DNA of 64,000 nt from JAJTHJ01 sp046316025. GTDB taxonomy: Bacteria > Pseudomonadota > Gammaproteobacteria > Burkholderiales > Burkholderiaceae_F. The DNA is taken from NCBI GenBank assembly GCA_046316025.1, contig JBKCXU010000008.1, positions 20,970 to 84,969 on the forward strand, in the 5' to 3' direction. The notes beneath the pieces were generated by a model that was given only the letters and a program-made list of their open reading frames with translations, did not search any database and was not told the origin of the DNA. Positions 17,168 through 26,586 of the stretch are shown one piece after another (positions within the stretch are counted from its first letter, which is position 1; the number at the start of each line of letters is the position of its first letter). A program made the position numbers and the translations under genes.

Positions 17168-18997
17168 TCATGGCTGCTCCACCAGATGCGCATCGGCATC
17201 GTCGCGGCCGGTGATCGCGCGGGCCGGGGCAAGTTGCGCGTCCAGATCGAAGATCGGCTCGAAGCCGCCGGCCAGCAGCCGGCGCTCGTAGGCGGGGCGA
17301 AAGCGCTTCAACGTATCCACCACCGGGTTGCAGGCCGAGGCGCCCAGCTCGCAATGGCTGGCGGCGTGCAGCATGTGGTTTAACTCGTCCACCCGCTCCA
17401 GGTCGAAGCGGCCGGCGCGGCCGGCGGCGATCTTGCCCATCAGCCGCTCGAGCAGCGAGGTGCCGACCCGGCACGGCGTGCAGAAGCCGCAGCTTTCATG
17501 CGCAAAGAAGCGGGTGAAGTTGAGTGCGACTTCGAACATGTCGCGGCTGCGGTCGAACACGGTGAAGGCGCCGGGGGTGGGCAGGTCTTCGAAGGCGATG
17601 CGGCGGCCGAACTCGTCGGCGCCGATGCAGGTGCCCGAGGGGCCGCCGATCTGCACCGCCTGCGCGTCCTGCGCGCCGCAGTCGGCCAATACCTCGGCCA
17701 CCGTGACGCCCAGCGGCAATTCGTAGATGCCGGGCCGCGCACAGTCACCGGAGACCGACAACAGCTTGCTGCCGGCCGATTGCGCGGTGCCGATGCTGGC
17801 GTACCCGTCGCCGCCGTGGAGGGCGATCAGCGCCGCCGCCGCCAGCGTCTCGACGTTGTTGACCACGGTCGGGTGCCCAAGATAGCCGCGCTCGACCAGA
17901 TGCGGGGGCCGGTTGCGCGGCACGCCGCGCTTGCCTTCGAGCGACTCGACCAGCGCCGATGCCTCGCCGCACACATAGGCGCCGGCGCCGAGGCTCACTT
18001 CGATGTCGAAGTCGAAGCCCGCCTCACCGCAGATCGACGCGCCCAGCAGCCCCGCCGCTCGCCGCCGCGCCAGCACCGCGCGCAACGGCGCCAGCAGATG
18101 CCGGTACTCGCCGCGCAGGTAGACGAAGCCTTGCCGCGCGCCGCAGGCGTAGGCGGCGACCGTCATGCCGTCGAACACCAGATCGGCGTGCGAGTTCAGC
18201 AACACGCGGTCCTTGAACGTGCAGGGTTCGCCTTCGTCGGCGTTGCAGACGATCAGCCGATGTGCGTCCGGCGCGGTGCGGCAGCCTTCCCATTTGAAGC
18301 CAACCGTGTAACCGGCGCCGCCGCGGCCGCGCAGCTTGGCGCGCTTCATCTCTTCGATCATCGGTACGCAGCCTTGCGGTGCCAAGTACGGACCGGCGGC
18401 GCGCTGCCGCTCGAGCACCGCGCGGATCGCACTGCCGGGCACGAAGCCCGGATCGAGCAGCGCGCCGCGACGGCGCACGTTGTCCTCGATCACGAAGAGC
18501 TCGCGCGGCCAGTCGGCCACCGGCACCTGCTCGCGGATCAGCGCGGCGATCTCATCGACGCGCTGATCGTTAAGCCGCGCAATCGCCCAACCGTTGACGA
18601 GCAGCGCCGGGCCCTGGTCGCACATGCCCGTGCAGGAGGTCGTGTCCACCGACACCAGTCCGTCTTCGGACACCTTGCCGCGCTCGATCCAGAGCTGCGT
18701 GCACAGCCGCTCCAGCAGCGCGAGATTGCCGCTCATCCGGTCGGTGATGTTGTCGGAAAAGCGCACCCGGTAGCGGCCGGCCGGTTGCAGGTGCAAAAAG
18801 GCGTAGAAGCTCGCCACGCCCTCCACGCGTGCGCGCGGCCAGCCGATCGCCTGCGCGATGCGCGTGATCGCCTGCGGCGGCAGCCAGCCTTGCGGCTCCT
18901 GCGCATCGATCAGGATTTGCAGCAAGTTGGTGCGCTGCGCACCGTAGCGGGCGAGGATGTCGTCCAATGAGGCAAGGGCAGTCGCTTCGAGTGTCAT
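17168..18997 (-). CDS. hoxF: Diaphorase FMN/NAD-binding subunit HoxF
   Basis: A 609-residue fusion of a NuoE-like [2Fe-2S] domain (about 1-165, with TSCTGMCDQGP) and a NuoF-like domain with GRGGAGYTVGFKWE (FMN/NADH) and ESCGFCTPCRVG ([4Fe-4S] ligands). It exchanges electrons with NAD(H) in the cytosol. It is the first gene of the operon. No strong ribosome site is seen before the ATG, and a short inverted repeat lies 18-34 bases upstream. Length matches HoxF (about 600). Confidence 0.95.
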   Translation of the reverse strand: MTLEATALASLDDILARYGAQRTNLLQILIDAQEPQGWLPPQAITRIAQAIGWPRARVEGVASFYAFLHLQPAGRYRVRFSDNITDRMSGNLALLERLCTQLWIERGKVSEDGLVSVDTTSCTGMCDQGPALLVNGWAIARLNDQRVDEIAALIREQVPVADWPRELFVIEDNVRRRGALLDPGFVPGSAIRAVLERQRAAGPYLAPQGCVPMIEEMKRAKLRGRGGAGYTVGFKWEGCRTAPDAHRLIVCNADEGEPCTFKDRVLLNSHADLVFDGMTVAAYACGARQGFVYLRGEYRHLLAPLRAVLARRRAAGLLGASICGEAGFDFDIEVSLGAGAYVCGEASALVESLEGKRGVPRNRPPHLVERGYLGHPTVVNNVETLAAAALIALHGGDGYASIGTAQSAGSKLLSVSGDCARPGIYELPLGVTVAEVLADCGAQDAQAVQIGGPSGTCIGADEFGRRIAFEDLPTPGAFTVFDRSRDMFEVALNFTRFFAHESCGFCTPCRVGTSLLERLMGKIAAGRAGRFDLERVDELNHMLHAASHCELGASACNPVVDTLKRFRPAYERRLLAGGFEPIFDLDAQLAPARAITGRDDADAHLVEQP

Positions 18998-19014
18998 CGA
19001 GAGAGAAAACAGGC

Positions 19015-19031
19015 GCGGTCAGTTCGACCGC
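19015..19031. promoter_or_regulatory. Short inverted repeat upstream of hoxF
   Basis: GCGGTC and GACCGC form a perfect 6-bp inverted repeat with a 5-base spacer, 18 bases before the hoxF ATG. It could be an operator or a leader hairpin; no regulator is identifiable. Confidence 0.3.
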
Positions 19032-19337
19032 AGGACACCATCGATGTTCGGAGCCGCGGCAGCCCCGCATCTGATCGAGGTCAAGTGCGCGCCGCTTCCA
19101 CGCTGCTCAAGCGCAAACAAGGGTGAGATCGGCGCCACAGCGCACAACGCAGGCGCCGCGCCGCCACCAGCGCGCCGCACCCCGCCGGTGCGCTCGCCGC
19201 GCGCGCCGAAAACTTGCGCCAACGCAAAACCCTGGCAGGTCGCGACCGCCGGATTTTTGACATGGGAATTTTTCCCAGCTCATATCTCACCCATCGAACT
19301 CAACCCGAAGCGCGCCCGCGATGAAGAAACTCGCAGC
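19032..19337. other. Region upstream of hox with no recognised gene
   Basis: About 300 bases expected to hold the hox promoter. No confident sigma70 or sigma54 promoter and no convincing gene were found. A six-codon frame MKKLAA sits at 19321 and ends at once. Confidence 0.4.
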
Positions 19338-19487
19338 GTGACGAGATTCGACGACAAGCTAGTCGTTACCTATGCGGACGGAGTGCCGCCCCCCGGCACG
19401 ATTTGCACCTGGACGATCACGTACCCCTCCCACATCGTGTCGGCGCCGAAGAGCGACCTGCCGGTAGTCTTCGTTCCGACACAGTAG
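19338..19487 (+). CDS. Possible small hypothetical protein
   Basis: A 49-residue frame from a GTG start with codon choice like the surrounding genes (G/C-rich third positions). It includes RFDDKLVVTYADGVPPPG and ends PVVFVPTQ. It has no recognised family, no clear ribosome site and no operon partner. It could be the tail of a decayed gene, since the open frame continues upstream antisense to hoxF. Confidence 0.25.
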   Translation: MTRFDDKLVVTYADGVPPPGTICTWTITYPSHIVSAPKSDLPVVFVPTQ

Positions 19488-19559
19488 GTGGTACGCACCT
19501 GCCTGCTTCGACACCGCCAACCGACGCGCACCTCTCGAAGCTAAAGCAGCGCCGCGCTC

Positions 19560-20468
19560 TCAGCGCTCCTGCTCCAACAAAATGCGCGCCGCCGCCAGTT
19601 CGCTCTTTTGCGCTTTGCCGACCTTCGGGTAGACAAGCTTCATTTCTTCGAGCGCCTGCACGATTGCGGCAACCACCACCAGCCGCAGGTACCACTTGTT
19701 GTCGGCGGGCACCACGTACCACGGCGCCTGCGGCGTGGCGGTGGCGCGGATCGCGTCTTCGTACGCGGCCTGATAGTCGTCCCAATAGGCGCGCTCACGC
19801 ACGTCGGCGGCGGAGAACTTCCAGTTCTTGGTCGGCTCGTTCAGCCGCTCCATGAAGCGTCGCTTCTGTTCCTCCTTGGACACGTTGAGGAAGAACTTCA
19901 GCACCTTGGTGCCCTGCCGCGTCAGGTAGTCCTCGAAGTGCGCGATGTCCGCCAGCCGCTCGTCGAACACGCGCTTGCGCACGCACTCGGGCGGCAGCTT
20001 CTGCCCTTGCAGGATCGCGCGGTGCACGCGCACAACCAGCACCTCTTCGTAGTACGAGCGGTTGAAGATGCCGATCCGCCCGCGCTCCGGCAGCTCGCGC
20101 CAGTAGCGCCACATGTAGTCGTGGTCGAGATCGAGCGCCGAGGGCTGCTTGAACGACACCACCTGCACGCCCTGCGGGTTGACCCCGCTCATCACGTGCT
20201 TGATGGTGCCGTCCTTGCCGGCGGCGTCCATCGCCTGGAACACCAGCAGCAGCGACCGGCGGTCCTGCGCGTAGAGCTTGTCCTGCTCCTCGGCCAGCCA
20301 CTGCACCCCGCGCGCGAGCCACTCCTTGGCCTGCGGCTTGTCCTCGCCGTCCATCTTGCCGGTGCTGGCCGGATCATGGTCGCGCAGCCGGAAGCCCTTG
20401 GCGCCGGTCACGCGATGCCGACGGATGGCGCGATCGATTTGTTCGACGATTTCTATGCGGCTTGGCAT
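19560..20468 (-). CDS. ppk2: Polyphosphate kinase 2 family protein
   Basis: A 302-residue PPK2-domain protein with Walker A AMDAAGKDGTIKHV, the conserved NPQGVQV, NRSYYEEVLVVRVH and a lid segment with FMERLNEPTKNWKF. PPK2 enzymes move phosphate between polyphosphate and nucleotides, and in the short single-domain form they usually act towards nucleotide phosphorylation. Which nucleotide is used cannot be read from sequence. The ATG before PSRIEIVEQ fits the family start. It has its own promoter region and no operon partners. Confidence 0.92.
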   Translation of the reverse strand: MPSRIEIVEQIDRAIRRHRVTGAKGFRLRDHDPASTGKMDGEDKPQAKEWLARGVQWLAEEQDKLYAQDRRSLLLVFQAMDAAGKDGTIKHVMSGVNPQGVQVVSFKQPSALDLDHDYMWRYWRELPERGRIGIFNRSYYEEVLVVRVHRAILQGQKLPPECVRKRVFDERLADIAHFEDYLTRQGTKVLKFFLNVSKEEQKRRFMERLNEPTKNWKFSAADVRERAYWDDYQAAYEDAIRATATPQAPWYVVPADNKWYLRLVVVAAIVQALEEMKLVYPKVGKAQKSELAAARILLEQER

Positions 20469-20624
20469 GACATCCTCGCTCGGGCGGGCAGGACAAAGCG
20501 GTCCCGGTCGTCTGGTGCGACGCGCTTGGCCCATCGCCCGGCTTCTCGCCGGGCGCGGATCGACGCGACTTTTCGTTTCGCCGAAGCTGTCGGTCGCAAC
20601 GCTTCGCAATGAGCGAATGCCGGA

Positions 20625-21200
20625 TCAGATCGGCGTCGCCAGGACGGTAATCGTGTCGGTGTAGGTGCGTGCCGGCAGCGTATTCGGCATCGCCGACTGC
20701 ACATAAACGTGGGCGACCAGATTGCCGCTGCCGCAACTTGAGCTGTCGGCGACCGCTGCGAAGGTGGTGAACGAAAACGAGGTTGCATTCGCGTTGCGGG
20801 ATGCCTGGATCGGCGTCGCCTGTCCGGGCAAGCCGACCGCGACGGCATAGTTGATGAGCACGCCATCGGTTGTCCTGAGCTGCCACCATGTGTTGGAAAG
20901 CAGGTTGTTGCCAGTATTGACCGTCAGTTGGACTTGACCTACATAGGTATCGACAAGGCAAAAGCGCATCGACTTGCCGATCTCGGAGCCTTGGTTGCCG
21001 GCGTCGGGATGATCGGCGTTGTTAAACGACACGTCGCTCAAGTTCAGCACCTGGACCTGCCGTGGGGTGGCGGGGCCGTTGGCGGCCACGCCAAAGGTGC
21101 CGGAGGATGTCGACCCCAGCGACCCCTGGGTCGCAGCAAAAGGGGCACTTGCCGCAAACGACAATCCAAGAATCAAACTGCGCGAAAAGCTGAAACTCAT
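20625..21200 (-). CDS. Secreted protein with spore-coat-U/fimbrial-like features
   Basis: A 191-residue protein with a clear signal peptide (to about residue 23, ending AASAPFAA). A beta-rich body ends in TYTDTITVLATPI, a pattern seen at the end of SCPU/Csu-type pilin subunits. Two cysteines (in RFCLVD and SSCGSG) could form a disulfide. No chaperone or usher gene is nearby, so a role in a fimbria is only a suggestion. The ATG follows a weak AGAAAC-type ribosome site. Confidence 0.55.
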   Translation of the reverse strand: MSFSFSRSLILGLSFAASAPFAATQGSLGSTSSGTFGVAANGPATPRQVQVLNLSDVSFNNADHPDAGNQGSEIGKSMRFCLVDTYVGQVQLTVNTGNNLLSNTWWQLRTTDGVLINYAVAVGLPGQATPIQASRNANATSFSFTTFAAVADSSSCGSGNLVAHVYVQSAMPNTLPARTYTDTITVLATPI

Positions 21201-21465
21201 TTTGTGTTTCTTCCGATGATCTGAAGCAGGCGGCTGTGCCCAACCAGTGCTATCGATGGCAGCCGCTTCCACGCCGACCCTCGCCGAAAGCATGGCCGAC
21301 CGCCCGCACGATCTTACGCCGCGACCCAACGAAGGGTGAGCCAAAACCGCAACCCGGCGGGCTTCCACTCGGGGCGGGCGTGGCGACCCGCCGAAGCGGC
21401 CACGGCCGGGCAACCGGAGCGAATCGGCCCTGGGGCTTCAAGCCCGCCCGCTGCACCCGCAAGAC

Positions 21466-21741
21466 CTACCCCAACCTCGCCAGCGTCCGCGTCAGCCGCC
21501 GCACGCGTGCATCGGTGCGCTCGCCGGGCTGGGCGGAAAACTGCGGGTGTTCGAGCGCGCAGGCCATCAGCTCGTAGAAGGCGCGGTCGTGCGCAGTGCG
21601 CGCGGCGGCGAGCTGCTGGGCGGTCGCTTCGCAGTCGGCGCCCGCCTCGACCATGCCGGCGACTGCCCGCACCTGGCCTTCCACGCGCTTCAAGCGCAGC
21701 GCCAGCTCGCGGCGCGCGGCAGCGACTTCGGCGGCGGCCAT
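21466..21741 (-). CDS. CsoR/FrmR-family (DUF156) transcriptional repressor
   Basis: A 91-residue all-helical protein with RLKRVEGQVRAVAGMVE, the start of the CsoR/RcnR/FrmR/CstR fold. The sensing residues appear as Cys37, Cys61 and His65. CsoR has Cys-His-Cys and RcnR Cys-His-His at these places, so the effector cannot be assigned. It ends the RND efflux operon, 2 bases after the DUF2892 gene, and probably controls it through the 28-bp palindrome at 26587, which resembles sites bound by this family. Confidence 0.85.
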   Translation of the reverse strand: MAAAEVAAARRELALRLKRVEGQVRAVAGMVEAGADCEATAQQLAAARTAHDRAFYELMACALEHPQFSAQPGERTDARVRRLTRTLARLG

Positions 21742-21743
21742 GC

Positions 21744-21965
21744 TCAGGCCGCGGCCGGGCGGGCGGCCGGCACGCCGAGCTTTTTCAGGATCCAGCCGAG
21801 CGGGCAGAAATTGGTGAAGCCGTACTGCAGCAGATTGGCGCCGACGAAGGCCGTGAACGCCAGGAACCACGGCGAGACGAACAGCGGACTGGCTTCGAGG
21901 CCGAGCGCCAGCGAGATCAGGATGAAGCTGCCGGCAAAGATGTGGATGATGCGATCGATCGTCAT
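21744..21965 (-). CDS. DUF2892-type (YgaP transmembrane-like) small membrane protein
   Basis: A 73-residue protein with two membrane spans and the typical FTNFCPLGWILKKLG ending. Proteins of this type are often found beside rhodanese, CsoR-family or efflux genes, and their role is unclear. The ATG overlaps the stop codon of the RND pump gene by 4 bases, so translation is coupled. Confidence 0.85.
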   Translation of the reverse strand: MTIDRIIHIFAGSFILISLALGLEASPLFVSPWFLAFTAFVGANLLQYGFTNFCPLGWILKKLGVPAARPAAA

Positions 21966-24900
21966 GACGAGGCTCCTGCAAGGGAAGTGGGGGTTGAGAA
22001 CGCAGCGCCGTGCTGGCGGTAGCGCGCGGAGTAATACAGCACCGGAATCACCACCAGCGTCAGCAGGGTGGAGACGAAGATGCCGAACAGCAGGCTGATG
22101 GCGAGCCCGTTGAAAATCGGGTCGTCGAGGATGAAGAGCGCGCCCAGCATCGCGGCCAGCGCGGTCAGCACGATGGGCTTGGCGCGGGTGGCGGCCGCAT
22201 CGATGGTGGCTTGCTGCAAGTCGGCGCCCTCGGCCAGCCGCTGGTGGATGAAGTCCACCAGCAGGATCGAGTTGCGCACGATGATGCCGGCCAGCGCGAT
22301 CATCCCGATCATCGATGTCGCGGTGAATTGCGAGCCGAATAGCGCATGCCCTGGCAGCACGCCGATGATGGTGAGCGGGATCGGCGCCATGATGATGAGC
22401 GGCGTCAGATACGAGCGGAACTGCGCCACCACCAGCAGGTAAATGAGGATCAGCCCCACGCCATAGGCGATGCCCATGTCGCGGAACGTTTCGTAGGTGA
22501 TCTGCCATTCGCCGTCCCACTTGAGCCCAAACGCCGCGTAGGGGTTGGACGGCTGCTTGATCCAATACTCGTCGAGCGCCAGCCCGCCCGGCGCGGTCAC
22601 TTTGGCGATGCCCTCGCGCAGCTTGAACATGCCGTACAGCGGCGAGTCGGTCTTGCCCGGGCCGCCGGCCACGTCGCCCACCACGTACACCACCGGCTGC
22701 AAGTCCTTGCGGTAGATCACGGTCTCGGCCGGCAGCGTGATGGGCTTGACCAACTCCGCCAGAGAGACCTCGTAGTTCTCGCCAGCGCTGCCGGTGCCGC
22801 GCAGGCGCAGCTTCAGCACGTCGTCGAGCCGCCCCTGCTGCTCGGGCGCCAGCCCGACGCGCACCGGCACCGCGTACTTGGCGACACCATCGTGCAGCGC
22901 GGTGATGTCGGCGCCGCCCAGGGCGAGTTGCGCGGCACGCACCACATCGGCCGCACTGATGCCGTACTGCGCAGCCTTGGCTTCGTCCACGCGCAGGACG
23001 ATGCGGCTGGCCTCGTCCAAGGTGCTGTCGTCGATGGCGACCGTGTCCGGCGTGGCCTCGAACACCTTGCGCACTTCCTTGCCGAGCTTGACCATCGCCG
23101 CGTAGTCGGGGCCGTAGATCTCCGCGACGATGGGGCTCAACACCGGCGGGCCGGGCGGCACTTCGACGATCTTGATATCTGCTTTGTGGCGATTCGCCAC
23201 CGCCTGCAACGCGGGCAGCGCGGCCTGCGCGATCTCGTGGCTCTTGCGGCTGCGCTCATGCTTGTCCGCCAGATTGACTTGCAAGTCGCCGACTTCGCCA
23301 CCCGTGCGCAGGTAGTACTGCCGCACCAGGCCGTTGAAGTTGATCGGCGCGGCCAGCCCGGCATAGCCCTGCACGTTGCGCACCTCGGGCAGCTTGGCAA
23401 GTTCGGCGGCGAGTTCACGCAGCACGGCGTCGGTCTTCTCGACCGCGGTGCCGGTGGGCATGTCCACCACCACCTGGAACTCGCTCTTGTTGTCGAAGGG
23501 CAGCATCTTCATCACAACGAACCCGGCAGGCACCAGCGCGACCGAGAGCAGGATCGCGCCAAAAATGCCGGCCGCCAGCGCCCAACGCGCGCGGCGCCCG
23601 TCGCGACCGCGCAGGAAGGGCGTCATCACACGGGTGAAAAAGGCCGCGAGCTTGGCCGACAGCTTGTCCGCCGCCGCCGGCGCCTGCGCGCCGTGGTGCC
23701 GCGCGATCAGCCGCAGCGCCATCCAGGGCGTGACCACGAAGGCCACCGCCAGCGAGATCAACATGCCGAGCGAGGAGTTGATCGGGATCGGCGCCATGTA
23801 CGGCCCCATCAGGCCGGAGACGAAGGCCATCGGCAGCAGTGCCGCGATCACGGTCAGCGTGGCGAGGATGGTCGGGCCGCCGACTTCATCGACCGCGCGC
23901 GGGATCATCACGGTCGGCTCGTCGTGGTCGAACTGGCTGCGGCGGTGGATGTTCTCTACGACGACTATCGCATCGTCCACCAGAATGCCGATCGAGAAAA
24001 TCAACGCAAACAGCGACACCCGGTTCAGCGTGAAGCCCCAGGCCCAGGAGGCGAAGAGCGTCATCGCGAGCGTGAGCACCACCGCCGCGCCGACCACGAT
24101 GGCCTCGCGCCGGCCCAGCGTCAGCCAGACCAGCGCGACCACCGAGATCGTGGCGAATATCAATTTCTTTATCAGCTGGTTCGCTTTGTCGCGCGCGGTG
24201 TCGCCGTAGTTGCGGGTGACGACGATCTCGGTATCGGCGGGGATCACCAGGCCCTTCAACTCGGCCACGCGCGCCAACACCGCATCGGCCACGCTGGCGG
24301 CGTTCTCGCCCGCCTTCTTGGAGATGGCGATGGTCACCGCCGGTTTTTCATCCAGCGTGCGCGCGCCGCCTTCGGCCTGCTTGACCTCGCCATGCCAGAC
24401 GAAGCGCGTCGGCACGTCCGCGCCGCGCTGCACGCGCGCCACGTCGGACAGGTACACGGGCTTGCGCTCGGTCACGCCAACGACGATGCGGCCAACGTCG
24501 TCGGCCGAGGCGAAGAACTCGCCGGTGCGCACTTCCACCGTGCGGTTGCCCGCCACGAGATTGCCGGCCGGCGCCGAACTGTTGGCCGCGCGCAGCGCGC
24601 GCTCGAGATCCGTGACGGTGACGCGATGCGCGGCCATCCGCTCGGGGTCGAGTGTGACCCGCACCACCTGATCCGGCCCGCCGCTGGTGACCACTTCGCG
24701 CGTGCCGGAGACACGCTTGAGCTCGATCTCCAGTGCATGCGCGACGCGTTGCAAGTCGGCGGCCGTCGTGTCCGCGCGCGTGCCGTGCAGGGTCAGCGTC
24801 ACGATGGGCACGTCGTCGATTCCCTTGGGTTTGACCACGAAGTCGCCAATGCCCAGATACGCCGGGATCGCGTCGTTCGCATAGCCGGGGCGGTTGGCGA

Positions 24901-25270
24901 GCAGCGTGTCGTGCAGCCGCACCAGCGCGCCGATGCGATCTTCGCCGACCTTGAACTGCAAGGTGAGCACCGCCAGCCCCGGCCGCGTCACCGAGAACAC
25001 GTGCTCGATGCCGGTGATCTGCGAGACGACCTGCTCGGCCGGCACCGTGACCATGTTGTGCGTGTCCTGCGCCGAAGCCCCCGGGAACGGAATCAGCACA
25101 TTGGCCATCGTTACGTTGATCTGCGGCTCTTCTTCCTTGGGCGTGACCAGCACCGCGAAGATGCCCATCAGCAGGCCGACCAGCGCCAGCAGCGGCGTGA
25201 TCTGCGTGGTCAGAAAGGCGCGCGCGATGCGGCCGGAGATGCCGAGCGGGGCGGTGTTGTCCATTGACAT
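21962..25270 (-). CDS. RND-family efflux pump inner-membrane subunit
   Basis: A 1102-residue protein with the RND layout: a first span near residues 25-45, a large periplasmic loop, six clustered spans, a second loop and a final span group. The motif GILVDDAIVVVENIHRR carries the paired Asp residues of the proton path. It is slightly longer than AcrB-type pumps. It partners the adaptor gene upstream. No outer-membrane channel gene is present, so one would be shared from elsewhere. A GAGGGG ribosome site precedes the chosen ATG; a second ATG lies two codons later. Confidence 0.93.
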   Translation of the reverse strand: MSMDNTAPLGISGRIARAFLTTQITPLLALVGLLMGIFAVLVTPKEEEPQINVTMANVLIPFPGASAQDTHNMVTVPAEQVVSQITGIEHVFSVTRPGLAVLTLQFKVGEDRIGALVRLHDTLLANRPGYANDAIPAYLGIGDFVVKPKGIDDVPIVTLTLHGTRADTTAADLQRVAHALEIELKRVSGTREVVTSGGPDQVVRVTLDPERMAAHRVTVTDLERALRAANSSAPAGNLVAGNRTVEVRTGEFFASADDVGRIVVGVTERKPVYLSDVARVQRGADVPTRFVWHGEVKQAEGGARTLDEKPAVTIAISKKAGENAASVADAVLARVAELKGLVIPADTEIVVTRNYGDTARDKANQLIKKLIFATISVVALVWLTLGRREAIVVGAAVVLTLAMTLFASWAWGFTLNRVSLFALIFSIGILVDDAIVVVENIHRRSQFDHDEPTVMIPRAVDEVGGPTILATLTVIAALLPMAFVSGLMGPYMAPIPINSSLGMLISLAVAFVVTPWMALRLIARHHGAQAPAAADKLSAKLAAFFTRVMTPFLRGRDGRRARWALAAGIFGAILLSVALVPAGFVVMKMLPFDNKSEFQVVVDMPTGTAVEKTDAVLRELAAELAKLPEVRNVQGYAGLAAPINFNGLVRQYYLRTGGEVGDLQVNLADKHERSRKSHEIAQAALPALQAVANRHKADIKIVEVPPGPPVLSPIVAEIYGPDYAAMVKLGKEVRKVFEATPDTVAIDDSTLDEASRIVLRVDEAKAAQYGISAADVVRAAQLALGGADITALHDGVAKYAVPVRVGLAPEQQGRLDDVLKLRLRGTGSAGENYEVSLAELVKPITLPAETVIYRKDLQPVVYVVGDVAGGPGKTDSPLYGMFKLREGIAKVTAPGGLALDEYWIKQPSNPYAAFGLKWDGEWQITYETFRDMGIAYGVGLILIYLLVVAQFRSYLTPLIIMAPIPLTIIGVLPGHALFGSQFTATSMIGMIALAGIIVRNSILLVDFIHQRLAEGADLQQATIDAAATRAKPIVLTALAAMLGALFILDDPIFNGLAISLLFGIFVSTLLTLVVIPVLYYSARYRQHGAAFSTPTSLAGASS

Positions 25271-25347
25271 CGCTGCCCCTCAGATCTGTAGCTCGGATGC
25301 GGCCGCGCAGCGCCGAAGTCCGGGGTTACGCCTTCGCACAGAGCCAC

Positions 25348-25505
25348 GCCCCCACCCCCACCCTCCCCCGCACGCGGGGGAGGGGGCAGAAGACTCCCTC
25401 CCCTGCGAAGCGGGGGGCGGAAGCGGGGTTTCGCGAAGCCCAGCTTCGCGCCGCTGGAGCGGCGAGGCCCTGCAAGGCCGAGATTGGACGGATTGGGGTG
25501 GGGGC
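25348..25505. repeat. Palindromic repeat between adaptor and pump genes
   Basis: Outer arms GCCCCCACCCC and GGGGTGGGGGC enclose smaller hairpins (CCCTCCCCCGC with GCGGGGGAGGG and others). It is a longer relative of the element at 15575. It forms most of the 267-base gap between two genes of one operon. Confidence 0.75.
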
Positions 25506-25537
25506 AGGCGGTGCCGGTGTCCGTGCATCGCAGCCTC

Positions 25538-26545
25538 CTACCTGGCTGGCGCCAACGGGTTCAGTTGCACCCGCTCGCCCGCATCCAGCCCGGCCAGCAC
25601 TTCGACCAGCCCGCCTTCCAGCGGCTGGCCGACGCGCACCTGCCGCAGCGTGACCTTGCCGTCGGCACCAAGCACGTTGACGGCCGTCATCTCGCCGCGC
25701 CGGATCAGCGCGGCGGACGGGACCACGAGCTTGGTCGCGCTGCCCACCGGCACCAGAATCTTGGCGGCCGTGCCCGGCACCACACCGGCCGGCAGCTTGG
25801 CCGGCAGATCGGCGCGGATCTCCGTGGACAGCAACCGTGGGTCGGCGGCCGGCAGCACGGTGACCTGGGTGGACTCGATCGCGGTATCCGCCGCCGGCAC
25901 CAGCACGCTCACCTGCCTGACCGCGCGCACCCGCGCCAGCGCGAACTGCGGGATGCTGCCCACCGCGCGCAAGGCGCTCGGGTCGTACATCTCCAGTACC
26001 GGCCTGCCGGGGGCGGCGAGCTCGCCCAGCTCCATCGCGCGGCGCGTGATCACACCGTCGATCGGCGCACGCAGCTCGGCAAAGCTGCGCGAGGTGGTCG
26101 CCTGCGTGCGGCCGGCCTCGGCGGCTTCGAGCGAGGCTTGCGCGGCTTTGAGACCGGCGTCGGACTGGTCGAGCGCCGCCTGGCTGATGAAGCCCTTGGC
26201 TACCAGCGCCTTGTTGCGCTCGTGATCGAGCCGGGCCCGCTCCAGCGCGGCGCGCGCCTGCGCGACATTGGCGGTGCCGGTGGCGACCTGGGCGTCGGTC
26301 TCGCGCGGGTCGATGCGCGCCAGCAACTGGCCGCGCTTCACGCGGTCGCCGGAATCGACGTAAAAGGCGGTGACGGTGCCGGAGATCTGTGCCGACACCG
26401 TCGCCTTGCGCACCGCGTCGATCACCGCATCGGCCGCGTAGCTGTCGCGCACCGTGCGGTTTTCGACGGTGGCCGTGCTTTTGTCTTGCGCCAGCGCGCC
26501 GCCGGCGACGAGCGCGGCGGCCAGCACGATAGGGGTGAACTGCAT
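25538..26545 (-). CDS. RND efflux periplasmic adaptor (HlyD/MFP family)
   Basis: A 335-residue protein with a signal peptide (about 1-19, ending GGALA). A lipoyl-like half (VSAQISGTVTAFYVDSGDRV) is followed by a coiled-coil hairpin (about 85-150) and a second lipoyl half (FAELRAPIDGVITRR). These are the marks of membrane fusion proteins that link an RND pump to an outer-membrane channel. It is the first gene of the operon and lies 41 bases after the palindromic operator. Confidence 0.93.
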   Translation of the reverse strand: MQFTPIVLAAALVAGGALAQDKSTATVENRTVRDSYAADAVIDAVRKATVSAQISGTVTAFYVDSGDRVKRGQLLARIDPRETDAQVATGTANVAQARAALERARLDHERNKALVAKGFISQAALDQSDAGLKAAQASLEAAEAGRTQATTSRSFAELRAPIDGVITRRAMELGELAAPGRPVLEMYDPSALRAVGSIPQFALARVRAVRQVSVLVPAADTAIESTQVTVLPAADPRLLSTEIRADLPAKLPAGVVPGTAAKILVPVGSATKLVVPSAALIRRGEMTAVNVLGADGKVTLRQVRVGQPLEGGLVEVLAGLDAGERVQLNPLAPAR

Positions 26546-26586
26546 CGGTGGCCCGGAACGGCAAATGCGTAACGGGCCCGATTATG

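Noticed and set aside
18957..19487. 176-codon frame starting inside hoxF on the opposite strand
   Set aside because: The first two thirds overlap the hoxF start antisense and the hox promoter region. Only the last 49 codons look coding-like.
22346..25267. 973-codon plus-strand frame opposite the RND pump gene
   Set aside because: It shows the same GC-driven antisense openness; the minus strand has all RND motifs.
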